Shown piece after piece: positions 53,152-63,462 of a stretch of 64,000 nt of DNA. Source of the DNA: Flectobacillus sp. BAB-3569 (lineage in GTDB: Bacteria; Bacteroidota; Bacteroidia; Cytophagales; Spirosomataceae); contig NZ_NJFZ01000008.1 of NCBI RefSeq assembly GCF_002270355.1, positions 62,001 through 126,000 of the forward strand, written 5' to 3'. The notes below the pieces were generated by a model. It was given only the letters and a program-made list of their open reading frames with translations, did not search any database and had not been told where the DNA came from. Position numbers and translations under genes: made by a program. Numbering within the stretch: position 1 is the stretch's first letter; each line of letters begins with the position of its first letter.

Positions 53152-53961
53152 ATGTTATTTGCCTTAAAATATTTCTTAAAATACCCGTTCCACCATATTC
53201 GCACTCCAGAAGCGCGCGAATTGTTGGGCTTAATGGCCAAATTTGGTACCGTACCACGCTATCAACCTCGAACGATTTCGTTTCAGGGTGTTACGTTTTT
53301 AGTGCCAGATTGTATGTCATTTTTGTTTCAGCATGAAGAGATTTTTGTGGGACAAAGTTATCGATTCCAAAGTAGTACCGATAGTCCTGTTATTTTGGAT
53401 TGTGGAGCTAATATTGGTACGAGTTGTTTGTTCTTCAAAAAACTGTATCCAAAAGCTAATATTACAGCTTTTGAGGCCGATCCACAAATTGCTAAAATCT
53501 TGAAAAATAACTTGACGTCCAATGGTATTCAAGGGGTCACTATTGTCGATAAAGCTGTGTGGGTTCATGACCAAGGAATCGAGTTTGTGACCGAAGGTTC
53601 GGACGGTGCTTCGATTTATGGTGAAGGAGAAAAACAACGTATCGACTCTGTCCGTTTGAAGGAATATTTGCAAAAATATCCAAGTATTCAAATGTTGAAA
53701 ATGGATATCGAAGGTGCCGAAGTAGAGGTTTTTCAAGATTGTGCTGATAGTATTGGACATATCGACCATATCTTTATTGAGTACCATTCTTTTCCAAATC
53801 GCCCGCAAGACCTAGATGTATTGCTTTCTATTTTGACAAAAAATGGTTTCAGATACTTCATCCGTGACGCCCAAGATAGACCAGTGCCGTTTATAAATCA
53901 TGCGTACAAAGCCAATCCTTCGATGGATTTGCAGTTGAATATTTTTGCAGTGAAAAAATAA
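53152..53961 (+). CDS. FkbM-family methyltransferase
   Basis: A 269-residue methyltransferase of the FkbM family, common in glycan clusters. SAM motif VILDCGANIGTSCLFF, acidic IT/AFEADPQIAKILKNN, and the FkbM signature MLKMDIEGAEVEVFQDC. It would O-methylate a sugar or glycan substituent. Last gene of the flippase-GT-FkbM unit, followed by a terminator. Confidence 0.9.
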   Translation: MLFALKYFLKYPFHHIRTPEARELLGLMAKFGTVPRYQPRTISFQGVTFLVPDCMSFLFQHEEIFVGQSYRFQSSTDSPVILDCGANIGTSCLFFKKLYPKANITAFEADPQIAKILKNNLTSNGIQGVTIVDKAVWVHDQGIEFVTEGSDGASIYGEGEKQRIDSVRLKEYLQKYPSIQMLKMDIEGAEVEVFQDCADSIGHIDHIFIEYHSFPNRPQDLDVLLSILTKNGFRYFIRDAQDRPVPFINHAYKANPSMDLQLNIFAVKK

Positions 53962-53984
53962 TTGGTTTTGGGTAAAACAAGGCC

Positions 53985-54043
53985 AAACAGAGATAGAGAT
54001 GTTTTTTAATCTATGTTAAAAATATCCCTATCTCTGTTTTTTT
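53985..54043 (+). terminator. Terminator of the glycan gene unit
   Basis: AAACAGAGATAG (53985-53996) pairs perfectly with CTATCTCTGTTT (54028-54039), followed by TTTT; the loop is long (31 bases) with some internal pairing. Confidence 0.75.
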
Positions 54044-54162
54044 ATTTGTATTTTTCTACACCCTTTCAAGGAAGTAACCTCCTCTTCATTTACATTTGTA
54101 ATACAAAGAATTTCAAAACACCTGAACGCTGAGCCTTCTATTTAACCTAATCCCAAACCTCT

Positions 54163-55011
54163 ATGTTAGCACAAAATGATTTTCTGGCACAAGCCAAAAT
54201 AGGTAATAATCAGCCTTGGAGATATGTTGTAGGTATGATTTTGGTATTGCTGGCGCTACTGATATTTAGTATTCCGCAAGTGCTGGTTACAGATACAAAA
54301 GGTGGATATCCAACTGTGGCTTCGCATTGGTATTTGTTGGTGGCAATAGGCAGTTTTGCTGGAGGAATTTTGATGTTATGGGTTTGGTTGAAAAATAGCC
54401 ATCATCGAGCATTTCGAACCCTGATTACTCCACAAAGCTCTGTCAATTGGAAACGTGTTGCTAGTTCTGCGGCAGTATGGCTGGTATGTACCGCAATCGT
54501 AGAATTTGGTATGTATTTGGTTTTTCCTGAGATGTACCGCTTTACTTGGAATCCTCAACAATGGTTACCTGCATTTATCGTCGGTTTCTTGTTTTTGCCC
54601 ATTCAAACTAGTTGTGAAGAACTCATATTTAGAGGTTATTTATTTCAAGCAATTGGTTCGAGAAATGTGGTAGCGGGGCTTGTGATTAGCTCTGTCTTTT
54701 TCGGATTAATGCACAGTGCTAATCCCGAAACGGCAAAAGTAGGTTTTGGTTTGGCTATGACATATTACATCGGTGTAGGCTTATTTTTTGCCTTATTGAC
54801 CTATTTTGATGGGAAGTTGGAACTAGCTTTAGGCATACATGCTTCTAATAATATATATGCCTTCTTGTTTGTGACCTACCCCGATAGCGCATTGCCTTCG
54901 CCTTCTGTAATAACCATGACCGAATTAAACTTTCCGCTTATGATTATAGGCTGGTTATTGGCAGTGGTGTTATATACGGTGACTATCAAATGGGTGTTTA
55001 AGTGGATATAA
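54163..55011 (+). CDS. CPBP family intramembrane protease-like protein
   Basis: A 282-residue polytopic membrane protein (about eight TM helices) of the CPBP/Abi (CAAX protease) family. Motif 1 is SCEELIFRGYLFQAIG (EExxxR), motif 2 is FFGLMHSANPE (FxxxH) and motif 3 is LGIHASNN. Members are glutamic-type intramembrane proteases or immunity/maturation factors; the target here is unknown. Single gene. Confidence 0.88.
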   Translation: MLAQNDFLAQAKIGNNQPWRYVVGMILVLLALLIFSIPQVLVTDTKGGYPTVASHWYLLVAIGSFAGGILMLWVWLKNSHHRAFRTLITPQSSVNWKRVASSAAVWLVCTAIVEFGMYLVFPEMYRFTWNPQQWLPAFIVGFLFLPIQTSCEELIFRGYLFQAIGSRNVVAGLVISSVFFGLMHSANPETAKVGFGLAMTYYIGVGLFFALLTYFDGKLELALGIHASNNIYAFLFVTYPDSALPSPSVITMTELNFPLMIIGWLLAVVLYTVTIKWVFKWI

Positions 55012-55137
55012 AAGTTATTTGAGACAACGTAAAAAATCAATGTTTTCTGAAATAAAATAAACATTTTGCCTAATGCTTACAGCCTATGGCATAATAATGT
55101 AAAAACAGTCTGAGAATTTTAAAGTAAAAAAACGACT

Positions 55138-55968
55138 ATGCAACTTTCTGAAATCTGGATTTATCCTGTCAAATCTCTAGGTGGTTTTAGTGTCCAACAA
55201 ACAGAAGTCACTACTCGTGGACTAAAATATGACCGTCGATGGATGCTTATTGATGCCGACAACGTGTTTGTCACTCAACGACAAGTGGGAGATTTGGCAT
55301 TGTTTAAAACGGCTATTGAAGCGAATACACTTCATGTTACACATAGTCCTACAGCAAAAATATTGTCGGTAAATATCGGAGAATACCTACCTGATGCCAT
55401 TACCGTAGAAGTTTGGGATGATGAGATGGATGCGCATGAGGTATCCGAGGTGGCAAGTGCATGGTTTAGTGAATTGCTTGGTAAACCTGTAAGATTGGTC
55501 TATATGCCTGACGAAAGTTTACGACCTGTTGATCCCCAGTATGCCCAAACGCCTGAAGATATAACCTCTTTTTCGGATGGGTATCCTATTTTGGTAATTG
55601 GACAGTCGTCCTTAGACGATTTGAATAATCGTTTAGAAAAACAAATTTCGATTAATCGTTTTCGTCCAAATTTTGTCTTTACTGGAGGGAGTGCTTTTGA
55701 AGAAGAGTCTTGGTTTGAGTTTTCGATAGGTAAAACATCTTTTAAAGGGGTAAAACCATGCTCAAGGTGTATTGTCACCACCTTGAATCACGAAACAGGG
55801 CAGAAGACTGGAAAAGAACCATTACACACCCTTTCGACCTACAGAAAAGCTGGAAATAAAATCTTATTTGGACAAAATGTACTGATTGTTCAAACTGGAA
55901 CAGTAAGTGTAGGAGAAGAAATAACAGTGCAAACAACACGCCAGTTGGCTAAGTTTTCGATAAGTTAA
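55138..55968 (+). CDS. MOSC-domain protein (YcbX/mARC-like)
   Basis: A 276-residue protein: an N-terminal MOSC_N beta barrel opening LSEIWIYPVKSLGGFSV and TRGLKYDRRWMLID, then the MOSC domain with RFRPNFVFTGG and GVKPCSRCIVTTL, whose conserved Cys ligates molybdenum cofactor in relatives. It belongs to the YcbX/mARC group that reduces N-hydroxylated compounds (electron partner not visible; no fused 2Fe-2S domain). Followed closely by two membrane-protein genes. Confidence 0.88.
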   Translation: MQLSEIWIYPVKSLGGFSVQQTEVTTRGLKYDRRWMLIDADNVFVTQRQVGDLALFKTAIEANTLHVTHSPTAKILSVNIGEYLPDAITVEVWDDEMDAHEVSEVASAWFSELLGKPVRLVYMPDESLRPVDPQYAQTPEDITSFSDGYPILVIGQSSLDDLNNRLEKQISINRFRPNFVFTGGSAFEEESWFEFSIGKTSFKGVKPCSRCIVTTLNHETGQKTGKEPLHTLSTYRKAGNKILFGQNVLIVQTGTVSVGEEITVQTTRQLAKFSIS

Positions 55969-56018
55969 AAGCTATACAAAGCAATTGCGCGCTTAGATTG
56001 TGGCGGTAGCATTTGAAT

Positions 56019-56864
56019 ATGATCCTAAAGCGCTTTTTAGAAATAATAAACCTCTTGAGCTTAGATGTAGTAGCTGGAGCCATGATTTGTCATTCGGCTT
56101 TTTTGCGACTACCAGAAGGCAAGTTTACCCATGCAACAACCAGTACGTGGTTGTTGGGTATTGCGGTGTTTATTATATACACCTTAGATAGACAATTGGA
56201 TAACTTAAAGCCCGAACAAATAGCAACTCCAAGGCATCGTTTTCATAAACAATATGCCAAAGTTTTGAAGCTATCTGTGGCCCTAGCCATGTTATTGGGC
56301 GTTTATCTTTTGGGACATATCACCTACTTAACCTTAATGGTAGGTTTTGGCATTGCTTTTATCACGTCTATTTATTTGGTAGTCGTGAGTAAATTGTCCT
56401 CAGATAGCATCTTTCAGGCTTACAAAGAACCAGTTACTGCTTTTGTGTATGCGTCGGGTGTGTGTGGAACGGCTATCGTGCAGCATTCGCGCGTATTTGG
56501 TTGGATGGACTGGGCTTTGGCAGGCGTTTTTTTTGTGATAGCTTTTCAAAATTTATTGCTTTTTTCGGCATTTGAGCAACAGAAATATCCTCAGGTACAC
56601 TCATTAGGGTCAATGTGGGGAGCACGTGCTTCTCGACAAATTTTATATGGACTTTTTGTAATTAATCTCATAGCCATATCTTTAATCCTTTGGCATAGTA
56701 CGTATTCATATTCGATCGGTTTAGGAGTTGTCGAAATCATCATGAGTACCGTGCTAGTGTTAATAACGTATTTTGAATCATTTTTTGTAAAAAATGACCG
56801 TTATCGTTGGGTTGGAGATGGCATATTTTTACTTCCTTTATTTCTTTTTATTCTGATTGGATGA
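56019..56864 (+). CDS. UbiA-like polytopic membrane protein
   Basis: The frame opens at 56013 (TTG), but ATG 56019 is the likely start, giving 281 residues. Eight or so TM helices; the segment IIYTLDRQLDNLK resembles the first Asp-rich motif of UbiA prenyltransferases, but the second motif is not clear, so catalytic activity is uncertain. Its stop overlaps the ATG of the MFS gene (ATGA), implying translational coupling. Confidence 0.65.
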   Translation: MILKRFLEIINLLSLDVVAGAMICHSAFLRLPEGKFTHATTSTWLLGIAVFIIYTLDRQLDNLKPEQIATPRHRFHKQYAKVLKLSVALAMLLGVYLLGHITYLTLMVGFGIAFITSIYLVVVSKLSSDSIFQAYKEPVTAFVYASGVCGTAIVQHSRVFGWMDWALAGVFFVIAFQNLLLFSAFEQQKYPQVHSLGSMWGARASRQILYGLFVINLIAISLILWHSTYSYSIGLGVVEIIMSTVLVLITYFESFFVKNDRYRWVGDGIFLLPLFLFILIG

Positions 56865-58123
56865 GCGAGCAACTAACACCACCATCTGCAAAAAAATCGC
56901 CTTATGAGGCGTTGAAATATCCACAGTTTGTGGCATATATGTTTGCTAATAGTTTTATTACAATGGCCTTGTTGATTCAAGAAGTATTGCTTGGATACGA
57001 AATGTACAAGGTTACACACGACCCTATGGCGCTGGGGCTCATTGGCTTGGCGGAGGCACTTCCGTATATTTCTTTGGCATTATTTGGAGGCCATTTAGCC
57101 GACCTTTATAACAAGAAAACCATTTTGATGCTAAGTTTAAGTGTCATCATTCTGAGCTCAGTTATTTTGGTTTGGGCTACACATTCAACTACCCAGTTGC
57201 CGCAACACAATTTATTGCCCATCATTTACGGCGTAATATTTTTGATAGGCTTAGCCAAAGGGTTTTATTCGCCAGCCTCTTCGTCTTTAAATCCATTTTT
57301 GATTCCGAAAGAAGTGTTTGCGAATGCAACTACATGGGCAAGTTCTTTTTGGCAAGCAGGAGCTATTTTAGGACCAGGTTTAGCGGGTTTTATGTATGCT
57401 TATTGGGGATTGACAAATTCTCTTTGGTTTGTGGTAGCACTTTTGTGTACTGTAATGCTCTTAATTAGCACCATCACAGCACCGCCAATTCCTGAAAAAG
57501 TAGAAGAGAAAGTAAATATTTTCCAAAGTCTTAAAGAGGGAATCGCTTTTGTTTTCAAAACAAAAATTATCCTTTATTCAATCTCGCTTGATTTGTTTTC
57601 GGTACTGTTTGGTGGAGTTATTGCCCTATTGCCTATCTATGCTGAAGACATCCTTAAAGTAGGAGCCGAGGGCTTGGGTATTTTGCGTGCAGCGCCATCA
57701 ATAGGAGCAATTTTAACCATGTTTATGATGGTATATTTTCCGCCATTAAAACACGCATGGCGAAATTTATTGCTGGCTGTTGGAGGCTTTGGATTGGCCA
57801 CATTGATTTTTGCGGTTTCAACAAATTTATGGATTTCGGTGATTGCTTTGTTTTTTACGGGCGCCTTTGACAGCGTAAGTGTAATTGTGCGTCAAACGGT
57901 ATTGCGATATTGGACTCCAGACGAAATGCGTGGGCGTGTATCGGCGGTGAATGGGATTTTTGTGAGCTCTTCCAACGAAATCGGCGCTTTTGAGTCAGGT
58001 CTATTGGCTAAGTTAATGGGCACAGTGCCATCGGTAATTTTTGGCGGTACTATGACTATGATTATTGTATCCATTGTGTGGATTCGTTCAAAAGAATTGT
58101 TTAAAATGAAGGTGACAGACTAA
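56861..58123 (+). CDS. MFS transporter (MFS_3, enterobactin-exporter-like)
   Basis: The frame is open from 56807, but ATG 56861 (MSEQLTPPSAKKSPYEALKY) overlaps the previous stop by four bases and is preferred, giving 420 residues. Twelve TM helices; the loop LFGGHLADLYNKKTIL is the MFS signature between TM2 and TM3, and TPDEMRGRVSAVNGIF is typical of the MFS_3 group. It is probably an exporter; substrate unknown. The following inverted repeat may end the transcript. Confidence 0.85.
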   Translation: MSEQLTPPSAKKSPYEALKYPQFVAYMFANSFITMALLIQEVLLGYEMYKVTHDPMALGLIGLAEALPYISLALFGGHLADLYNKKTILMLSLSVIILSSVILVWATHSTTQLPQHNLLPIIYGVIFLIGLAKGFYSPASSSLNPFLIPKEVFANATTWASSFWQAGAILGPGLAGFMYAYWGLTNSLWFVVALLCTVMLLISTITAPPIPEKVEEKVNIFQSLKEGIAFVFKTKIILYSISLDLFSVLFGGVIALLPIYAEDILKVGAEGLGILRAAPSIGAILTMFMMVYFPPLKHAWRNLLLAVGGFGLATLIFAVSTNLWISVIALFFTGAFDSVSVIVRQTVLRYWTPDEMRGRVSAVNGIFVSSSNEIGAFESGLLAKLMGTVPSVIFGGTMTMIIVSIVWIRSKELFKMKVTD

Positions 58124-58158
58124 CTATCTGACTTATATCTTCAAAGATTTCTACCATA

Positions 58159-58197
58159 ATCAAAGCCGTTGTACCACCGAGGTATAACGGCTTTGAT
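58159..58197 (+). terminator. Inverted repeat after the MFS gene
   Basis: ATCAAAGCCGTT (58159-58170) pairs perfectly with AACGGCTTTGAT (58186-58197), with further pairing in the loop (TACC/GGTA), but no T-run follows. The rest of the 58124-58525 gap shows nothing recognisable. Confidence 0.6.
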
Positions 58198-58525
58198 ACT
58201 TCAGAGAGTCGTGTGTCCACTTTTTGGCACGCTATTTGTTTTTTGCTTTCATAATTTTCTGTCATTCTTCCGAAAGTTTGAAAGGCAGAGTTTCGCCAAA
58301 ATAGTAGTTTTAGTATTAACCAACTTCTTGTAGATACACCTTTTTGTCTACAGAAATCAAACAAGGCTAATCGGATTTCATAAAGCATTTTACTCTGTAA
58401 ATGGAATGTACAGAATGCACTAAATATGAAAATCAAGGAGTTATGTTTCTAAACTTGTTTTAAGAACCATTTCTTTATCATTCTATATACTTACTTTGTA
58501 AAACGATTTAGCCTAAAATCCTATC

Positions 58526-60787
58526 ATGAACAAATCATTACATATTCTACTGAGTATTGTCTTACTCTTTGCTATTTCTGCTAACAGCGCTTGGGGACAA
58601 GCTAAGTTTAAGGCAGCCAATAGAGAGTATGAGCAACTTAGTTACATGTCGGCCATTCGCTTGTACGAAGACGTGCTGTCTGATTCAAAACTGGACGCCG
58701 CTGTTCGTAAAGAAGCCTTGAAAAAATTAGCCTACTGTTATCGTCGTATTCAGGATACCAAAAATGCCGAAAAAGCATATAGTGACTTATTAAAAAACTT
58801 CCCAGACGTAGAGTCTGAGAATTATCTTTATTATGCACAGGCTTTGGCTTCAAACGGCAAATACCGTGATTCACAAAAGTATTATTCGATTTATGGAGAA
58901 AAACAAACTGCTGATGTTCGTAGTAAAAAGTTTACGGTTTCATACATGGAAATGAGTCGTTTCTATAGAGACTCTTCTTCGTATCAAGTCGAATATCTTC
59001 CAATCAACTCAAACCAAGCGGATTTTAGCCCGATGTTCTATAAAGGTGGTTTGGTGTTTTGTTCTGCTCGTGATGAGTCGGGCGCAGTGAAACGTGTTTA
59101 TGGCTGGAACCAAACGCCATTTTTAGACTTATACTTTGTGCCAGATACCGCACAACTCAAGTCGGGTATGGTGCAAAAAGCGGCTGCTTTGGGTGGTGTT
59201 GTTGCGAGTAGTAGTAATAAAACCTTGAAATCAACAGGCGATGTTAATAAAGTAGAAGAATTTAGCCGTGTGATTAATACAAAATACCATGAGGGACCTG
59301 CAGTATTTTTTCAAGGGGAGCAAAAAGCCATTTTTACTCGTAACAATTTTAATAAAGGTAAAACCAGAGAATCTAAAGATGGTACCAATAAGCTGAAATT
59401 ATACATTGCTGATTTGGTAAAAGACAATTGGAGTAATATTAAAGAACTACCATTTAATTCTGATGAATACTCTTGTGGACACCCAGCTTTGACACCTGAT
59501 AATACCAAATTGTATTTTGTGTCAGATATGCCTGGTGGTTATGGTGGCACTGATATTTATGTGGTAGAATACAGCGATGGAAATTGGGGAACCCCCGTAA
59601 ATATGGGAAAAGAAATCAACTCTGAGGGTAATGAAATGTTCCCATTTGTTGACCCAACTGGAAATCTCTATTTTGCTTCTGATGGTCATGAAGGACTAGG
59701 TGGACTCGATATGTTTTTTGCAGAAATTAAAGATGGTGTAGCGTACAGAGGCGTAAATAACTTAGGTGCTCCGTTGAACTCTCCGCAAGATGATTTTGGA
59801 ATCATAACAGATGCTACTCGTACAAGTGGATTTTTCTCGTCAAACCGTAAGTCTGGTTTAAGTGACGATAATATCTATAGCTTCAAACGTGTTTGTCGTC
59901 CTCTGACTTTGATTGTCTATGATGCAGCGTCGAAACAACCACTTGAAAACGTTGACGTTCGTATCACGGTAAATGCTGAAAGTCGTGAATTGAGAGTGAC
60001 AGGCGTTGATGGCTCGACCAGTATTTGTATGGAAGCCAATGCTGAGTACGAGTTTAAAGCTATTAAAGAGGGCTATCTGATGAACTCGGTGGCATATTCT
60101 ACTAAAAGTAATACTGCTCAGAAAACAACCTTAGAGTTATATCTCGAAAAAGCTCCTTTGGCGGTGCTGAAAGGTGTCGTAAAATCTGAAGTAAACGACC
60201 AACCTATGGCTGGTGTTCAGGTAACTTTAGAAAACGAAAAAGATAAAACGAAGCAAACTGTAACAACAGGACCAGATGGTGGCTATGAGTTTCAGGTAAA
60301 ACCTGGGGACGACCACAAGCTGACTGCTGAAAAAGATAAGTATGCTACTAACACAGAGAAAATTGGTAAAGTTAAATCGAGTGGAGAAGTAGTTCAGAAT
60401 ATTCAGGGAATGTATGGAGAAGGGGATATTTTCAAGTTGAAAAATATTTATTACGACTATGGAAAATTCTTTATTCGCCCAGACGCAGCTCGAGAGCTTG
60501 AAAAAACATTATTGCCATTGCTTCGTAAGTATCCTGCAATGACTATCGAGATTCGTTCGCATACAGATGCTCGCTCAAGTGATAACTTCAATATGCAACT
60601 TTCGGCAAACCGTGCCAGAGCCGTTGTTGATTACTTAGCTATGCGAGGCATTGATCCATCTAGGTTAGTATCAAACGGATATGGCGAAACAGAACTGGTG
60701 AATGAATGTGTGGATGGAATAATTTGTGATGAAAAACAACACCAAGAAAACCGCAGAACAGAGTTTAGAATTATATCTGTAAAATAA
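58526..60787 (+). CDS. PorE-like OmpA-family protein with TPR, PD40 and CRD domains
   Basis: A 753-residue exported protein (signal peptide ending ANSAWGQ). Domains in order: TPR-like repeats (about 25-130), a PD40/WD40-like propeller (about 165-440; GHPALTPDNTKLYFVSDMPG, YGGTDIYVVEY, GLGGLDMFFAEI), one or two carboxypeptidase-regulatory-like beta-sandwiches (about 450-610) and a C-terminal OmpA peptidoglycan-binding domain (about 640-753; IEIRSHTDARSSDNFN, LSANRARAVVDYLAMRGI). This is the architecture of PorE of the type IX secretion system and many paralogues. It anchors outer-membrane machinery to the cell wall. Followed by a strong terminator. Confidence 0.88.
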   Translation: MNKSLHILLSIVLLFAISANSAWGQAKFKAANREYEQLSYMSAIRLYEDVLSDSKLDAAVRKEALKKLAYCYRRIQDTKNAEKAYSDLLKNFPDVESENYLYYAQALASNGKYRDSQKYYSIYGEKQTADVRSKKFTVSYMEMSRFYRDSSSYQVEYLPINSNQADFSPMFYKGGLVFCSARDESGAVKRVYGWNQTPFLDLYFVPDTAQLKSGMVQKAAALGGVVASSSNKTLKSTGDVNKVEEFSRVINTKYHEGPAVFFQGEQKAIFTRNNFNKGKTRESKDGTNKLKLYIADLVKDNWSNIKELPFNSDEYSCGHPALTPDNTKLYFVSDMPGGYGGTDIYVVEYSDGNWGTPVNMGKEINSEGNEMFPFVDPTGNLYFASDGHEGLGGLDMFFAEIKDGVAYRGVNNLGAPLNSPQDDFGIITDATRTSGFFSSNRKSGLSDDNIYSFKRVCRPLTLIVYDAASKQPLENVDVRITVNAESRELRVTGVDGSTSICMEANAEYEFKAIKEGYLMNSVAYSTKSNTAQKTTLELYLEKAPLAVLKGVVKSEVNDQPMAGVQVTLENEKDKTKQTVTTGPDGGYEFQVKPGDDHKLTAEKDKYATNTEKIGKVKSSGEVVQNIQGMYGEGDIFKLKNIYYDYGKFFIRPDAARELEKTLLPLLRKYPAMTIEIRSHTDARSSDNFNMQLSANRARAVVDYLAMRGIDPSRLVSNGYGETELVNECVDGIICDEKQHQENRRTEFRIISVK

Positions 60788-60830
60788 CAATCGTAATAAA
60801 GAGAAATTTAGATGTGTTTTTTAGGTTAGA

Positions 60831-60867
60831 AAAATAAAAGCCCTTCGATTGAAGGGCTTTTATTTTT
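60831..60867. terminator. Bidirectional terminator between PorE-like gene and htpG
   Basis: AAAATAAAAGCCCTTC (60831-60846) and GAAGGGCTTTTATTTT (60851-60866) form a perfect 16-bp stem with a four-base loop, rich in A on the left and T on the right. Confidence 0.9.
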
Positions 60868-60954
60868 ATCAAGGTTATAACTAAAATCAGATGTAAGTGT
60901 CAAATTATGAAAATAATACATTCACAATTCACTCATTCTAAATTCTTCAATTAA

Positions 60955-62775
60955 CTATAATCCTTGTGCAGTACGTTGGATAAAGGCTGTTAAGTCGGCA
61001 CCTGTCAACAAGTTTTGAGACAATAAAGCAAGGTCATAAACCTGTTTCGCCAAACGTTTTTGTTCACCTTCTTCTTCTGTTTTAAGAATTTTATTAATCA
61101 AAGGGTGATTGGCATTTACTGCAATAGTATAATTGTTTGGCATTGCTCCAAACATTCCCATGCCACCACCAAGTTTTGACATATCGCTCATACGGCGCAT
61201 AAATTCATTTTGGGTAACGATAGCAGGAAGTTCGTCTACTGGCATCGCCTCTACTTGAACCGACTTGTTTTTATCATTGATTACCTCATCAAATACCTTT
61301 TTCACAGTCTCTTTTTCTGAGTCTGAAAGTACAGCTTCTAAGGCGATACCTTTATCAATTAATTTTTCTACCGTATCGGCATCAACACGTTTAAGGTTAG
61401 TTTTTACCAATTTGGTTTCAAGCATATTGATAAAATGACTATCCAAAACAGCATCCAATTTCAAAACATCATAGCCACGTTTAGTCGCCGATTGGATATA
61501 GCCATCTTGTCCTAGTAAGTCAGTCGCGTAAAGGTATACAACGTCATCGTTTTTATCTTTCTGATTTTCCTGAGCAAACTCGGCGTATTCATTCAAAGTG
61601 TAGTATTTGCCCGAAGTGCTTTGTAGCAAACAGAAGTCTTTCGCTTTGTCGTAGAACTTCTCATCTGAAATCATTCCGTATTTTACAAAAAGACCAATGT
61701 TTTCGAATTTCTCTTCAAAGCCAGCACGGTCATTTTTGAATAAATCATTCAGTTTTTCAGCTACTTTTCTAGTAATATAGTTATTGATTTTCTTAACATT
61801 AGAGTCAGCTTGTAAGAAGCTTCTTGAAACGTTAAGAGGAATATCTGGCGAGTCAATTACCCCATGCAACAACATCAAGAACTCAGGAACTACATCTTTT
61901 ACTTCGTCAGTAATAAATACCTGACGGCTGAAAAGTTGAATTTTTTCTCTTTGTAATTGCAATTCGTTTTTCACTTTCGGGAAATACAGAATACCTGTCA
62001 AATTGAATGGATAATCTACATTCAAGTGAATCCAGAAAAGAGGCTTTTCTGACATAGGATAAAGCTCTTCATAGAACTTCAGATAATCTTCATCTGTCAA
62101 ATCAGCAGGTGATTTTGCCCAGATAGGAGTAGGGTTGTTGATGATAGCATCTTCAAATTCGATTTCAATAGGAAGGAATTTGCAGTATTTATCAAGAATT
62201 TGTTTGAGTCTAAAATTCTCAAGGAATTCTAATGAATCATCAGCAACGTACAAAATAATATCAGTACCTCTTCTTTCACGAGTAGCCTCCGAAATTTCGA
62301 ATTCGGTTGAGCCATCACAAGTCCATTTTACAGCTTGTGCACCATCTTGGAAAGATTTTGTAATAATGTCTACTCTTTCAGCAACCATAAAGGCAGAGTA
62401 AAACCCAAGACCGAAATGACCAATGATTGCTTTTTCGTCTCCTTTATCCTTGTATTTTTCAACAAACTCAGTAGCTCCAGAAAAGGCAATTTGGTTGATG
62501 TACTTTTTCACCTCATCGGCAGTCATACCAATACCCGAATCGGAGATAGTAATCGTGCGAGCATCTTTGTCAAAACTTACTTTTACCTTCAATTCACCTA
62601 ATTCACCAGCGTATTCACCAATGGCCGACAAACGTTTCAATTTTTGAGAAGCATCAACTGCATTAGATACTAACTCACGTAAGAAGATTTCATGATCTGA
62701 GTATAAAAACTTCTTAATAATAGGGAAAATGTTTTCGGTATGAATCGAAATGTTACCTTTTTCTTGCATGGTCAT
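60955..62775 (-). CDS. htpG: Chaperone HtpG (Hsp90)
   Basis: A 606-residue Hsp90. The N-terminal GHKL ATPase has FLRELVSNAVDASQK, ISDSGIGMT, GHFGLGFYSAF and the catalytic Glu of the first motif; then comes the middle domain (FWIHLNVDYPFNLTGILYFP, FSRQVFITDEV, LNVSRSFLQAD) and the C-terminal dimer domain. The start could also be ATG 62769 (two codons downstream). ATP-driven folding chaperone in the cytoplasm. Monocistronic. Confidence 0.96.
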   Translation of the reverse strand: MTMQEKGNISIHTENIFPIIKKFLYSDHEIFLRELVSNAVDASQKLKRLSAIGEYAGELGELKVKVSFDKDARTITISDSGIGMTADEVKKYINQIAFSGATEFVEKYKDKGDEKAIIGHFGLGFYSAFMVAERVDIITKSFQDGAQAVKWTCDGSTEFEISEATRERRGTDIILYVADDSLEFLENFRLKQILDKYCKFLPIEIEFEDAIINNPTPIWAKSPADLTDEDYLKFYEELYPMSEKPLFWIHLNVDYPFNLTGILYFPKVKNELQLQREKIQLFSRQVFITDEVKDVVPEFLMLLHGVIDSPDIPLNVSRSFLQADSNVKKINNYITRKVAEKLNDLFKNDRAGFEEKFENIGLFVKYGMISDEKFYDKAKDFCLLQSTSGKYYTLNEYAEFAQENQKDKNDDVVYLYATDLLGQDGYIQSATKRGYDVLKLDAVLDSHFINMLETKLVKTNLKRVDADTVEKLIDKGIALEAVLSDSEKETVKKVFDEVINDKNKSVQVEAMPVDELPAIVTQNEFMRRMSDMSKLGGGMGMFGAMPNNYTIAVNANHPLINKILKTEEEGEQKRLAKQVYDLALLSQNLLTGADLTAFIQRTAQGL

Positions 62776-63462
62776 TTTGTCATTAATAATTTATAGAAAT
62801 ACAAACCAAATATTCATAGAATGGTGTCGTAACCGACATAGCGATATTGACAAATACAATTCCAAAACCGCATAAAATGCCAAATTGTCAGCGCTTACGT
62901 ATAAAGTCCTGCCACTTAATAAAATAAAGACTGAAAACCTTGACAGACTAATAAATTTTTATTTGATTTGTATCATCAAAGCTAATATCGGATAAGATAG
63001 GTGCTTCGCTCGCAATTAATAAATTTATATACTTCCTTTCGTTACCTTAATTGGTGTCTTCTCGGTTAGTGCATTTTCATAAGTGCATTGGTTGTATCTT
63101 ATTGTATTTCATAAAGTTTTTATTTAAGCAAAATTTTGGCATAGTTTTGGCTTTGCTGCCCCGTTACATTTTTTGTAGCTTTTGCAGCAAAATTAAATTG
63201 ACCTAGTATTGTCAAATTTTTATGACAAAGTCCGTAAATCGAGGATGTGCGCTTGATTTAATATAGCACAAAAAGGCGGTCAGTTACTCAACTTAAGTGT
63301 TAGGTATTTGGCACAATTTTGGTACATTTTACCGTACAATCTCATCATTTTGAGACGCCTAAAAGTGACTAAATCATGCGAATCCGAAGTTTGAACAAAA
63401 CTGGTCGATAGTACAAGATTTTGGTATCCTCCTAAGTAATTAAAACATTAACAAGAAATCGG
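62776..63462. other. Intergenic gap between htpG and the surface-protein gene
   Basis: This 687-bp AT-rich space between divergent genes should contain two promoters. A TAGTTTTG box at 63142-63149 fits TAnnTTTG, but without a TTTG at the right distance, and no hairpin, riboswitch or small gene is evident to me. Confidence 0.4.

Noticed and set aside
53317-53808. Minus-strand ORF of 163 codons
   Set aside because: Lies fully antisense to the FkbM methyltransferase, which has clear motifs.
58101-58436. Minus-strand ORF of 111 codons downstream of the MFS gene
   Set aside because: Contains the inverted repeat, has no family resemblance and overlaps the MFS 3' end.
62776-63462. Small RNA or riboswitch in the long htpG upstream gap
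   Set aside because: No stable conserved structure or terminator could be recognised by eye.
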